This document shows, piece after piece, positions 1 through 10,759 of a DNA stretch of 64,000 nt (within the stretch, counting starts at the first letter, position 1; every line of letters starts with the position of its first letter). A program made the position numbers and the translations under genes. The stretch covers positions 682,548 to 746,547 of the forward strand of contig NW_017803898.1 in assembly GCF_001625305.1 (NCBI RefSeq), written 5' to 3'. The stretch comes from Branchiostoma belcheri. Taxonomy: Eukaryota > Chordata > Leptocardii > Amphioxiformes > Branchiostomatidae. A model generated the notes under the pieces. That model made no database searches. It was not told the origin of the DNA and saw only the letters and a program-made list of their open reading frames with translations.

Positions 1-250
1 CTCTTTCTCTTCTCTCTCTCTCTCTTTCTGCCTCTCTCTCTTTCTGTCCATCTCTTTCTCTGTCTCTCTCTGTCTCTCTTTCTCTGTCTTTCTGTTTCTC
101 ATTCTCTGTCCCTCTCTTTCTCTTTCTCTGCCTCTTTCTCTCTCTTTCTGTCCCTCTCTCACTCTCTCCCTCACCCTCCCTGTATCATTCTCTCATTCTC
201 TTTCTGTCTGCCCCTCTCTTTCCCTTTTTTCTTTCTCTCTCTCTCCATCT
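1..250. repeat. CT-rich simple repeat in intron
   Basis: Polypyrimidine (CT)n/TTTC/TCTG low-complexity tract. It lies in the intron before the first visible exon of the DIDO1/PHF3-like gene. Bases 250-429 are unremarkable intron ending in a clean TTCTTCAG acceptor. Confidence 0.9.
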
Positions 251-429
251 CAGTCTCAAAAGACAAAAACTTCTACTAGAGGTGAAACATTTATTTTGTG
301 GAATAAACTTTGGTCAGGTCAACCTCACAGCAATAGAAATGAAATTTGCAGTTGATATGTCAACTCAAGGATGTCTTTCTCAGACTTGTGAATTTTAAGA
401 TAAGTAACATTTTTTCTTCACTTCTTCAG

Positions 430-1345
430 ACAAGACAAGTGTGATACACTGAAGAAGAAGAGGTCCCCAGAAGACATCATGAAGATTGCATCATCGATAG
501 AAACTGAGCTGCACAAACTTTACAACGACACGGGGACCAGATACAAGTCCAAGTACCGCAGCCTCATGTTCAACTTAAAGGATGCCAGGAACACAGTATG
601 TCATTTTTTTTTACTTCTGGGAACAGATGTATAATTGTTTTGTTAGGGTTTGTCTGTGAGTTTGTGTGTATGTTTTTCTGGATAGTATACAATGTACATG
701 TAGGTTGACAGCATGTGGACTTGAAAAGATTGACAGAATGACAGGTGGATAAAAGATCAGACACTGGAAATGGGGTGAACTCCAGTGTCTCCAGATCTGT
801 CCAGAAGCCAGCAGAATTAGAGGGGAATTCAGGAAGCCAAGGATTGCATGAGTGACCCTCCAATCCTGCACAGTGTTTGTCCTAGTTTTGGTTAAAGTAC
901 ATCTACAATCTCCAAGAAAATCCCAAATACATGTGCGTACTGGAAGTCTGAAATATCTGATTTCTCATTAATAGTGATGTCTTCTGAAGGTTTACATATC
1001 TTTCCTTTCAGACACTGTTTAAGAGGGTCCTGACAGGAGAAATCCGGCCCCACAAACTGGTGAAGATGTCACCAGAGGAGCTGGCCTGTAAAGAACTGGC
1101 ACAGTGGAGGGACAGGGAGACCAAACATGTGAGTCTGAAAACACTTATAGGAGACCTAACATGTACACTGTATATCATCTTATGAAATGCTTACATGGGA
1201 ACAATACTATACAGTAACTGAAAACAGATGGCAAATGGATTTTTAATATACAATTTTTCTTTTTTTCCAGACCCTTGAGATGATTGTGAAGAAAGAGCAG
1301 GAAGATGCTCAGATGGAGAAGCATTTGACCAAGAAAACTCATAAG
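430..1345 (+). CDS. DIDO1: TFS2M (TFIIS central domain) exons of DIDO1/PHF3-like gene
   Basis: Exons 430-595, 1012-1128 and 1271-1345, all joined in phase 0 after a split first codon. The protein shows the TFIIS domain II signature: EDIMKIASSIETELHKLY, then a KYRSLMFNLKD core, then LFKRVLTGEIRPHKLVKM with SPEELA. In TFIIS this three-helix domain docks on the Pol II jaw; in DIDO1/PHF3 the acidic hairpin of TFIIS domain III is absent, and I see none here. The third exon (25 codons, KKEQEDAQMEKHLTKKTHK) is a charged helix finishing the domain. Splice sites are canonical GT-AG. The intron at 596-1011 has no evident gene. Confidence 0.9.
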
Positions 1346-4300
1346 GTAAAAATGTACAAATGTAATCAAAACATGTCGGGGTGCTACCTTGGGTGATACA
1401 TATATTTACATGATTACCATAGATGGTTTCAGATTTTGCGAATCATGTTATGTGGCCTGTATATTTTGTACAACTGTGACAATCATACATCATTTGTTAT
1501 TTCCTACAATAATGCAAACCTTTTTCTGCACCATCTACAGGGAGAGATTGAGATAGATGATGATCTTGGGGAGCTGAAAACTGAGGTTTGTCCTGAACAT
1601 TGTCTGTTTGCTTCTTGAAGTCGAAAAGGTGACAAAATTATTGTTGGTTGCAATACATCATGAATTGTAACCAACGATGATTTTGACACCGTTTCAACAT
1701 TTAGAGTGTCAGGTCTCTGCAACTAGCCCAAAGTATAAGACAAGTATACGAGCACTTGCCATGGCATCACAACCAGCAGGTTGTAAGCAAAAAGTGGGTG
1801 ACAGCTGATTAATTTGCCTACCAATAATTTGCATAAGGTCTTGGAATGCTTTGCATGTATATGATGTAAACAAAAATATTGATTGCTGGAATAGCACCTA
1901 CTAATAGTAACTGTTGTTTTATTTCCATCTCTTCTGCTAGAAATCAGACGAGAAAGAAGAAGTGTACACCTTTGCAAGATTTAGAGTATCAGGGCTACAC
2001 AACTAGCCCCAAAATACTAGATATACTGACTAAATAGTTGTTTTATTTCCATCCCTCCTACTAGAAATCAGATGAGAAAGAGGAGGTGTACCTGCCCCCA
2101 GCAGCAGAGACAGCGGAGGGTCCTGACGTCCTGTCCACCATGTTAGTGGACACCACAGAACAACACAGAGCTCATCTCTTCGACCTGAACTGTAAAATCT
2201 GTACAGGCAGAATGGCTCCTCCTACTGATGAACAACCTGCCAAGAAAGTCAAGGTAAATCGATGAATGTTAGTCATGCAGGTAATGAAATACACAAGGAA
2301 ACTGTTACTCAGGCAACTAGAGTTCTCTCTCTATCCGGTTTAACGTCTGTTGTTCCCCGTGTTCCGAGGGTTAAACATGCTTGCACTCTGATGCTGGGGC
2401 TTGATGTTAGCTCACCATTTGCCTCTGTCCTGTGGTTCTAGATAGATTTTGAAAACTGTCAGGGGTTTCAAGTAGTATCCACTACCTTTCGTTGTGGATG
2501 CGAATTGAAACATTAATTATTTTGACAGTTTTTAAAAGCCAGTTGCTGCAGTAACAATTGTCTTGTGTAAAGTTGAGGTGAGTTTTTACCTCCATGTACA
2601 TGTACATGTATTGATGTTTTGTTTTCAGTGTGTTTGTGTGTGTGTTTTCTTGTGTAGTTAATTCCACATGCTATGTGTTGGCAGGTTGCTAAGACAGTGA
2701 TTGAGGCATCCTCCACCACCAAACCTGAGGAGAGCAGTACCGGGGAGTCACCGGGACCAACTGTGGACACAACTACAGGAAGGTAAATAGATATCTCCAT
2801 AAACAATAAACAAAAACCACTAGATTATAGTAGATACTGTACAATCATTTTTGCAGGGTATGAGCGGAAATGAGGTTTTTGTTTAGTTTTATCTGAGTGT
2901 CTATTTCTAAAGTATAAATTCATTAGAATTGCATATTCATCAATTCACAGTGGAGAGATTACTGCAAAAACTGTGAAATTAAAACCACCACAAAACTTTA
3001 AAATTTACAGTTGTCAAAAACTCTACAGCAAAATATTTATAACTAGAAAGTAGGAATCAAAAATGTACATAAATTCTAATAGTGTAGCTACAATTCCTTA
3101 AGTCTTCCAAAAGTGTGTCTGGTGTTGCTAAAGATAGAATAATACACAAAGCATGAGTAACAGTGAACTACTTTATTCTAGCCCAACTCCACCTCTTGTG
3201 CAGTCAGACACAGAGGAAAGGTGAGTACAAAAATGTAGATGGCTGACAAAAAATCACTGCTGAAGACTCAAACATCTCTATATGCTTGTGGCAGTGTAAA
3301 AACTATCTATATCAGTGTGACTGTTAGTGAATAACACCTTTTGTGACCAAAAATTTGAGTGATTGCTCAATAAATTTAGAAAGTGGTGCTCACATGCAGT
3401 TAGCTTGCTTAATCTTTCTGGGTGTTGGCTGGAAAAGGAAGAATTGTAGAATCTTACAAAGTTAAAAAAATTGAAGCAAAGTTCTTAATTCAAACCACTT
3501 TGCACCAGTAACATTTAGCCTCTGTGAACCAGTCATAATTGCCCTGACAGTCATCCAAATGTTGACTCCTGTTGAACAAGTGGTTATGAACAAAGAACTT
3601 TGCTACTCAATCATTCACCACCCCATGAAATTTTTTCACAAAGGTTCTAAAAAAGTTGTTTTCTTCCACAGTTCCCCCGACTCTGCCATGCCTTCTCAGT
3701 CAGAGTTGTCAGCGTCAAAGGAGCCATCAGTTTGGAAAGGGTTCATCAAAATGGAACAGCTGACGAAGTTTGTGACGCACGCCTACCCTGTGTCAGGCAG
3801 TATGGAGGACATACAGGAGGTGAGAGGGGGAATCTGGGCCACGAATCAGCTGCTACTTTTACAGTAACAGTTGGCCAGTAAAGATGGCCTGAATCTGTTT
3901 TCAAATCTGTGGATACTTTTAATGTGCGTGGACTTGTCTGTGTGGAAATCAATTGCTATGTTCTTTTTTTCTTAGCATTGTAGTTTCATTGTGATTACAA
4001 GTTTTAAACTTTATTCTTTTTTGATCTGTTTATTTAGGACTTGCCTGACACCATCATGATTTCTGGGAGAATCTCTCACAGCCATATCTGGGAGTACCTG
4101 GACAAGATCAAATCAAGTGGGAACAAGGTATGGAAATTTTATTGCAGCATGAAAGTTTGTATCTGTCTAGTAGTAGTAATATTAACTTCAAGTATTATAC
4201 TGCCGGGGTTCCAGACATAGGAATGGGCAGTATTAGGCCGGTCTACTACACCATGTTTCCAAGCAGCTCTTCTCAGCGGATTCACACTGGCAAGGCTGCA

Positions 4301-7300
4301 ATCTCTAATTTTCTTTCTTGCTTAATGTTAGTCTATTGCAATGAAGTGCTCTGAAACAAAGTCCACATTTATAAAATGATGGTTCTTTCCTGAATAAAGA
4401 GAGACAACACTTTTTACACAACCATGTGTTTTCTTCATGTTTTCATGACTGTCTGTCACCTTCCTCAGGGCAATTATGACTGGTACACGTTGCACAGCTT
4501 GCCTGTAAGAAGAGTCTTTTTATTCAGTGACTTACCAACCTGATGAAACTATTAACGGATGTTTTTTTTTACCTTTTAGGAGATCTCTATAATCCGGTTC
4601 CAGCCAGCTGTAGATGAGGAGAAGGTTGGGTACATCATGCTGTACTCATACTTCCACAGCAGACAGCGCTTTGGCGTGGTGGGGAACAACTCACGGCAGG
4701 TTAAGGACATGTACCTGATACCGCTGCCTTCTCACGAGGAGGTGCCCTACCAGCTCAAACCTTTCGATGGACCAGGTATGATTATCATCATTAGTTAGTA
4801 AGTTAGTTAGCCATTAGTTAATAAGTTACTTAATAAGTTAAGTTAGTTAACAGTTCAAAGACATGTACCTGATACCACTGCCCTCTCACGAGGAAGTGCC
4901 ATACCAGCTCAAACCTTTCGATGGACCAGGTACAGTTATCGTTGTTGGTTAGTTAGTGTTATCGTCCCCCTTAGTTAGTTAAATGGGTTAAGGACATGTA
5001 CCTGATACCCCTGCCTTCTCATGAGGAGGTGCCCTACCAGCTCAAACCTTTCGATGGGCCAGGTACGGTTGTCGTCATCAGTTAGTTAATTAATTAGTTG
5101 ATAAGTTAATAAGTTAGTTAACAGGTTAAGGACATGTACCTGATACCACTGCCTTCACACGAGGAGGTGCCATACCAGCTCAAACCTTTCGATGGGCCAG
5201 GTACAGTTATCATCATTAGTTAATTAATAAGTTAACAGGTTAATTGATAGGTTAGTTAACAAGTTAAAGATATGTACCTGATACCACTGCCATCACACGA
5301 GGAGGTGCCCTACCAACTCAAGCCTTTCGATGGACCAGGTATGGTTATCATCATTAGTTAGTTATTGATTTAGTTAATAAGTTAGTATTAGTTAATAGTT
5401 AACAGGTTAAGGACATGTACCTGATACCGCTGCCTTCTCATGAGGAGGTGCCATACCAGCTGAAACCTTTCGATGGACCAGGTACGGTTGTCATTGTTAG
5501 TTAGTTAATTAGTTGATAAGTTAATAAGTTAGTTAACAGGTTAAGGACATGTACCTGATACCCCTGCCTTCTCACGAGGAAGTCCCCTACCAGCTCAAAC
5601 CCTTTGATGGACCAGGTACAGTTATGGTCATTAGTTAATTAGTTGATAAGTTAATAAGTTAGTTAATGGGTCAAGGACATGTACCTGATACCACTGCCAT
5701 CACATGAGGAGGTGCCCTACCAGCTCAAACCCTTCGATGGACCAGGTATGGTTATTCGAATGAAAGCTCATCAGTGTTGGTAGGAGCCATAGTGGTAAAG
5801 TTTAACTTTGTTCCAACACAAAAGAAAGAACTTACAGCATTATGTATTACCATGGAATAATGACAATAAACATGCCCATGTGTGAATTTTGTTCCAACAC
5901 GAAAAAAAGAACTCACTGTGAATTTTTGGTCACAAAATTTGTCAGATGAATGGTCCACAGTGCTAACTGTCTGGAATCTGGAAGTGTGGTGGCATCAGGA
6001 GTGAATAGAAAGTGGCTGGAATATGGAATCTCAAACTGTCACGGTGCAGATGTCATCTTCCAGCCACTTATGATAAACTCCCACCATGTTCTACCTTTTA
6101 TTCTAAGTCTTGGAACATTGTGTGTTAGCCAAATAGAAGCTTGTGTGATATGGCTAGTTATCGCACGAGCCAGAACACCCTATCAACCATTATCATAGCC
6201 CAGGTATGATATGAATTTTATCATTATATCTTCTTGTTGTTCCAGGACTAGAGGAGCCGAGACCACACATGCTGCTGGGTCTCATCATTCGGAACCGCTC
6301 GGCGAAGCGGTCGGCGAGTTCCAGCTCCGAGTCCACGCCGCTCCACGTGCCGAGCCCGAAACACCGACGCTACAGCGAGATATCCGGCACGCCTCCCTCT
6401 GCCTCCTCTCCCTCCGCGTCTGGGACTAAACACAGACACCATCACCATCATCATCATCATCACTCCAGGCGACATGAGCACGAGAAAAAGGTACGGTATG
6501 AATGGTTGAGTAAAGTCTACTAAAGAGACTCTTTTTACACAACCAAGTCTTTTATTCAGTCCATGTTTCAGTGACCATCTGTCACCTTCCTCAGGACAGT
6601 TCTGACTGGTGCACACTGCACTCTAGATGCATTCCCAAATGTACAACATTTACATATCTACACATATACATGGTTACAGGGAACTGTATCTACAATGCAG
6701 TCCCAGATGTACAGGGGTTGGATATGTACATAATTGTGGTCAGTTATTAAACAAAAGCAGTTACAGAGAACAGATTTCACAATACCAGTCCTATATTCTA
6801 CAGACAACATTTACTTGTATTGTGTACTGTGTATTGCCCTTGTGAGATGTACTATGGTATGATCAATGATGTGTTAAAGTTATATAGGATCTAGGAAAAG
6901 TATTATAATCTGGATTGTTTACTAGTATTTCTCTGCAATTCATAGCTACATAAGATTGCTGGGTTGGAAGCAATGACACCTTGCAGTATTTTAGATGATA
7001 CTATGGTTCATACTGTACTGTACACTTCATACTGTACTTTGGAAGAAAGTATCTTGATGTTCTGAAATATATTTTTATTCTCAATATCTGACTTAAAGCC
7101 ACAAGTGGAACAAAAGAAGGAAGAGCCCAAGGTAAAACATAAGTACTTGTCTCTGCACCTGAACTGGTTGTGTTTTGAGTTGAAATCAGTTTGGACATAA
7201 CAGTTTCCTTTTGTAGCAGGCAATTCTACTGACAAGTAAGACCCAATGTTATACATGGTTTCTAACTTTTTTTTTCTATAGTTTCAGAAGTTACCCTGTT

Positions 7301-9823
7301 TCTATATACACATGCATATGCACAACCATTGTTTATTCCTGCAATAATGATAGTGTTTTTTAATGTGTATTGGGTATTGGGTTGTTTACTAGTAACTGTT
7401 GGTTGTAGCCAAGAAATGTATGATTGAAATGATTGATTTGAATGTTGTTGGCAGTTGGATTGTTTCCACATGTTCCTTTTTTGTTTTCAAGGTTTTGATG
7501 GTTCTCCCAATTTTTCATCACACAAAAAAATGTTAACAAATGAATGTATTTGTGTACAACTTCAAAAACTTCAAAGCAGGTGTTCACCTTAAAGTTTGAA
7601 GAAAGTTTGATGTATAATTTTTTACGCTTTTCTACAGAGAAAGAGTGAGGCAGCCACCCCAGTTCCTGCTAAGAAGGTGTACACGATACCAGAACACGAG
7701 ATCAGCGATCCAATTGTCAAGCAGTATGCAAATGTGGACCCATCGGCACTGATCGCAAGGTATACAATCAATAAAATTCAATATTGATTCAAAAGGCCCA
7801 AGGGCTATACAATGTAGAAGTCCACACCATAGGATTGACTCACATGTTGGCAGAATGACAGTGGTTCGTTTCTGGTGTTTGTCTGCTTGTTTAGTTGTGT
7901 GTCCTCACGTATTGGAAAACAGTAGGGTAACAGAATCTGAAGGGGGAAATGGTGTAACCACAGCCTGGCACAAAAGTCTGTATGCTGTGAGGAAGTCAGT
8001 GAACGGTAAAAACTAGAAGGTTAGCTCATTTCCTGACTACAGTTTCCAGATATACTCATGTCTGTTGCTTCTTTTGGGTCAGTGCAGTTCCCAAAAGTGT
8101 ACGATGTAGCCTTGCACTGAGCAAACTCGTTGAAAAAAAACAAAAAAACTTGTGAGTTTCTTGTTTTCAGCTGAAATGTTGTTTTTCCCCCCTCCCCAGA
8201 ACGAGTCAGGATGAGATGGAGGAGATGCCGTACTCCCCCGGCCAGGCCGCGCAGGAGGAGGAGGAGGAACAACCGTACGACCCCGGCGACGAAGACTTCT
8301 TACCCGTCGAGGAGGGCGTCGAATCCCCCCCACCCCAGTCCCCGCCCGCACAGCACGACTCCGACTCTGACAGTGTGCTGGAGGCTGCGATTGGCCAGTC
8401 CGACTCCAACGAAGCCAGTGCTAGCCAATCGGAGCCGTCGTTAGATAACATCCTCATGACGCCGCTAGGGGACAACCCAACGCTTTCAGAGCAGCAGAGG
8501 CTGTTAATCGAGCTGACAAAACAAGTCGAGGAGCAGAAAAAACTCCTCCTCGAGCAACAAAAGAACTTAGAAAGCATCTGTAGTGGGCCAAACAGTGCTA
8601 CTGGTAGTCCTGTGGTGGAATTTTCCACCTCCGGGGATGCAATAACTGTCTCAACTGTAGGAGAAAATGTCCGAGGTACAGCTTCCCAAGTCCAGACCAC
8701 TGCTGCTCCCACAAAAATGGTCTCTTCCGCCACAACTTCGAGTACAAAAACTTCTGGTGCTGAGAAAAAGACTGGTACAGCTAGTGCTGCATCCACTGAT
8801 GCAGACAGCAGCAAAGTGGAAGGGAGTGATAGTCCAGAGCTGCCCATGATTCCAGGACTAGGCGGAGATTTGACTCCGCCGGTAACAATTCCAGGCCTCG
8901 GAGGCTCGGATGCAGTAACTACAGCAGCATCTGGTACTTCAGTGTATTCAAGTGCGGTGCAAGGAAAGGTTGAGGAAAAGTCATCAAAGGAGAAGGTATC
9001 TGAGGCAGTGTCAATGCAAGCAAGCAGTGGGGCACCCACGGTTTCGACGAGTGGTTCCTTCGAGATCCCGGCGAACATTTCCGAGCTGTTACAGAAGGTG
9101 AGCTCAATCGTGAAACAGACGAGTCAGAGCCCTTCGACCACGGGGGTCACGCAACAGCCACTAGCGCAGCAGGCGACAATTCCACAGGCTGGGCTGTCTG
9201 GATACCTTCCCCAGATGTCGCAGATACCGAGTGCTGGCTTCCACCAGGCTCCCGGGCAAGCCACGCAAGCCGCCATTGGACAACAGCAGGTCCCAGGTGC
9301 GGCACAGCCAATGGGAAGCTTCGGTGGAACTTGGACAGCCAATCAGAGCGCAGTACTGCCTCCACAGGGTGAAGGGCAAGTTCGACCTGCGGGCCAACCG
9401 GCGCCGGCTGTGGGCGAAAGACGTTCCGACGAATCAGCTCGTGACCACAGCAGCCGGCCGCCCGGTCCTTTTCCAGGGTACGACCCTAGAAACGTGCAGA
9501 GGTTCGAGTATAACAACGAGCAACACGGCCGGCAGGTTCGCCGGGATTCGGGCGAGGACAGGGGCCACCACTCCAGTCGGGACAGGTGGCACGATCGCGG
9601 CAGCAGGGACGATCGGAGAGACAGTCGCCGCGACGACAGTCGCCACGACAACCACAGCAGAGAGGACCGCAGGGGGTCCCGGGACCATGGCTATGGTAGG
9701 GACAGAGACAGGGACAGGGATAGAGAGCGAGATCGGGACAGGGATAGGCACAGGCAGGATCGTAACAATCGGGACAGAGGCGGCAGGGGGAGCCAGTGGC
9801 AGGACAGCCACAGGAGGAGATAG
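430..9823 (+). CDS. DIDO1: DIDO1/PHF3-family transcription regulator (TFS2M + SPOC), 5'-truncated gene model
   Basis: Fourteen exons were placed by acceptor/donor and frame: 430-595, 1012-1128, 1271-1345, 1541-1585, 2065-2253, 2685-2782, 3182-3220, 3672-3819, 4038-4127, 4580-4775, 6246-6490, 7099-7131, 7638-7759 and 8200-9823. Phases match at every junction and the total closes in one frame (about 1,061 codons; first base belongs to a split codon). Order seen: TFIIS central domain, acidic linker, SPOC domain, His/Ser-rich stretch, long low-complexity tail with an Arg/Asp tract. TFS2M followed by SPOC defines the PHF3/DIDO1/SPOCD1 group; the Arg/Asp-rich C-terminus favours DIDO1. Known family role: nuclear, binds RNA polymerase II, with SPOC reading phosphoserine-2 CTD. 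The PHD finger and N-terminus would lie upstream of the window. The paralogue choice is inference; a single pre-duplication orthologue is equally possible. Confidence 0.88.
1541..3220 (+). CDS. DIDO1: Linker exons between TFS2M and SPOC
   Basis: Exons 1541-1585 (acidic, GEIEIDDDLGELKTE), 2065-2253, 2685-2782 and 3182-3220 (39 nt, Pro/Ser/Thr-rich, both ends phase 2). The 63-codon exon at 2065 carries STMLVDTTEQHRAHLFDLNCKIC-like sequence, the 'HxxHLFDxNCxIC' segment that follows TFS2M in DIDO1/PHF3 proteins (I recognise its general shape only). The rest is low-complexity and probably disordered. Exons 2685 and 3182 are small and were accepted because they keep phase 2-2 with good GT/AG sites; they could be alternatively skipped. 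The intron at 2783-3181 and the intron at 3221-3671 hold only AT-rich sequence and a repeat fragment near 3560. Confidence 0.75.
1903..1970 (+). repeat. Duplicated acceptor plus 5' end of the 2065 exon (decoy exon piece)
   Basis: The segment TTTTATTTCCATC...CTAG followed by nine codons KSDEKEEVY is repeated at 2029-2091, where it forms the real start of the 2065-2253 exon. The two coding stretches differ at three bases, all third-position synonymous (GAC/GAT, GAA/GAG, GAA/GAG). Following codons in the upstream copy reach a TAG within about 15 codons and no donor is obvious. The segment between (1972-2030) also matches 1696-1750, so this is a local tandem duplication. Confidence 0.7.
3672..6490 (+). 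CDS. DIDO1: SPOC domain exons of DIDO1/PHF3-like gene
   Basis: Exons 3672-3819, 4038-4127, 4580-4775 and the first part of 6246-6490. Reading in order: VWKGFIKMEQLTKFVTHAYPVSG, then DLPDTIMISGRISHSHIWEYL (written here in parts), then EISIIRFQPAVDEEKVGYIMLY, YFHSRQRFGVVGNN, KDMYLIPLPSHEEVPYQL, FDGPGLEEPRPHMLLGLIIR. This is a full SPOC fold of about 150 residues, with the family hallmark of a W-x-G start, a Y-x2-S/S-R-K/R segment, KDMYLIPL and a GLIIR end. SPOC domains of this family bind phosphorylated Pol II CTD through basic patches; the Arg residues in HSRQR fit. The 4580 exon ends in a 76-nt block that is repeated downstream seven times, described separately. The rest of the 6246 exon encodes a Ser-rich segment and a near-uninterrupted run of ten histidines (about 6440-6468). 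Confidence 0.92.
4405..4510. repeat. Interspersed repeat, also at 6524-6625
   Basis: A roughly 100-bp segment (TTTTTACACAACCA... CTGTCACCTTCCTCAGG... CTGACTGG-like end) occurs in two introns of this gene, at 4405-4510 and 6524-6625, same orientation, about 80% alike by eye. No coding potential or terminal structure recognised. Confidence 0.65.
4700..5745 (+). repeat. Eight tandem copies of a 76-nt SPOC exon segment
   Basis: Copies at 4700-4775 (in the exon), 4854-4929, 4987-5062, 5125-5200, 5263-5338, 5406-5481, 5540-5615 and 5670-5745, spaced 130-154 bp. Every copy is exactly 76 nt and ends CCAG|GTA, a donor context kept in all eight. Between copies lies variable AT-rich GTTAGTTAAT-type sequence. 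All encode the same peptide, (V/F)KDMYLIPLPSHEEVPYQL...FDGP: sixteen codons vary, all at third positions, and the only replacement is Val to Phe at codon 1 of copy 2. Four of the seven downstream copies are preceded by AACAG, a potential phase-0 acceptor; the matching point in the exon reads CAG|GTTAAG, which is also a good donor. That would let any one copy replace the exon's own end in frame (phase 0 in, phase 1 out). This splicing use is inference. Confidence 0.95.
5795..6010. repeat. Interspersed repeat related to 20,050-20,175
   Basis: Contains two GTTCCAACACRAAARAAAGAAC segments and a downstream GTCAGATG...GGAATCTGGAAG stretch that resemble 20,050-20,175. Both lie in introns. Likely a degraded non-autonomous element; boundaries uncertain. 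Confidence 0.5.
7099..7759 (+). CDS. DIDO1: Small exons preceding the C-terminal exon
   Basis: Exon 7099-7131 (11 codons, PQVEQKKEEPK) and exon 7638-7759 (40 codons + 2 nt) encoding a basic stretch then YTIPEHEISDPIVKQYANVD and a split Ala-Arg codon. The second is a short conserved-looking linear segment followed directly by the acidic start of the last exon (QDEMEEMPYSPG, YDPGDEDF), which resembles the DPGDEEY-type motif seen C-terminal of SPOC in DIDO1/PHF3 proteins. The 11-codon exon is accepted because it keeps phase 0-0 with AAAG/GTAAAA sites; it is the least certain exon. The intron 6491-7098 contains the repeat noted at 6524 and otherwise nothing recognisable. Confidence 0.7.
8200..9823 (+). 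CDS. DIDO1: C-terminal exon: acidic, Ser/Thr/Gln-rich and Arg/Asp-rich tail
   Basis: One 541-codon terminal exon, phase 2 acceptor CCTCCCCAG at 8199, stop TAG at 9823. Composition changes along its length: an acidic block (EEEEEQPYDPGDEDFLP), a coiled-coil-like QRLLIELTKQVEEQKKLLLE segment near 8495-8575, a Ser/Thr/Ala-rich linker with two 'PMIPGLGG/TIPGLGG' repeats, a Gln/Pro/Gly-rich stretch, and a C-terminal tract of alternating Arg with Asp, Glu, Ser or His ending RGSQWQDSHRRR. RD/RE tails of this kind occur in nuclear RNA-processing factors and in DIDO1. Codon use here is GC-rich compared with the surrounding introns, which supports coding. Confidence 0.92.
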
Positions 9824-9857
9824 AAATACAGACTTTGTTTATATCGTGCCAATAATT

Positions 9858-10252
9858 TCAGCTCAGTTGATAACTCGCACCAATAGTGTACTGTTAGTGT
9901 TAAACACTGGTTGTAAATCTACTTTGCATTGTTAAAATGTAAAAGTTGATAACTCGCACCAACAGTCTACTGTTACGCTCTAGTTGCGAAACTACTTTGC
10001 ATTGCCATTGGTACAATGTAAAAGTTGATAACTCGCACCTACAGTCCACTGTTATTCACTGGTTGTACCGGTACAACTACTTTGCATTGCCATCGGTACA
10101 ATGTAAAAAGTTGATAACTCTCACCAACAGTCTACTGTTTCGCAGTGGTTGTAAAACTACTTTGCATTGCCATTGGTACAATGTAGAAGTTGATAACTCG
10201 CACCTACAGTCTAATGTTACGCACTTGTAAAACTACTTTGCGTTCGTAAAAG
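9858..10252. repeat. Five tandem copies of an ~83-bp unit in the 3' UTR
   Basis: Units start AGTTGATAACTCGCACC and contain ACAGTCTACTGTT, a GGTTGTAAAACTACTTTGCATTG core and CCATTGGTACAATGTA. Starts are near 9861, 9944, 10,025, 10,108 and 10,189. Copies differ by point changes and small indels; the first and last are incomplete. Confidence 0.9.
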
Positions 10253-10740
10253 TTAATGATCGTTAGAAATACTCGTGGAACAAGGGAACGTGGGAGCCAT
10301 ATGTGTCTGCCTGATATCAACGTAACTTTTATTTTTAGTTCTGTACAATTGTTACTAATGATGTATGATTCAGTGGTTGCACCAGTGTTTTGAAGCATTG
10401 TTTGTGACGACACAGAGATAGAGTAAGTATTATTACTCGGACCAATACCTTGTAGTATATTACTACAAGCTGCTATGTCGTGCTTTGCAAGTAAAATAGA
10501 CGCGTCATAGTTGTAACATGTACACTTGTGAAGTTTTTAGTTTGTGATGTCAAGGGTTTATTAGTGTCTATCTTATGCAGTCGGACAATGCCAGAATTCA
10601 AAATCTGTACATACATGTATACTGGCTAGAAAGCCTGGGAATATTACTTTGCATATTCCAATGCATAATAACATGACATCTTTCTTTGGGTCACATTCAT
10701 TGTAATATTGTCGTATGATCACCAACCAATGTCATTTTTT

Positions 10741-10746
10741 AATAAA
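10741..10746 (+). terminator. Candidate polyadenylation signal AATAAA
   Basis: AATAAA about 920 bases after the stop codon of the upstream gene, followed by T/GT-containing sequence. Canonical hexamer; use is inferred. Confidence 0.4.
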
Positions 10747-10759
10747 TGCATGTTTAGTA

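Noticed and set aside
8206..9078. 290-codon - strand open frame opposite the DIDO1-like last exon
   Set aside because: Mirror of a GC-rich, Ser/Thr-rich coding exon; no domain and no splice context.
9231..9935. 234-codon + strand open frame overlapping the Arg/Asp tract
   Set aside because: Alternate frame of the low-complexity Arg-rich tail (Gly/Thr-rich shadow); the SPOC-linked frame is the real one.
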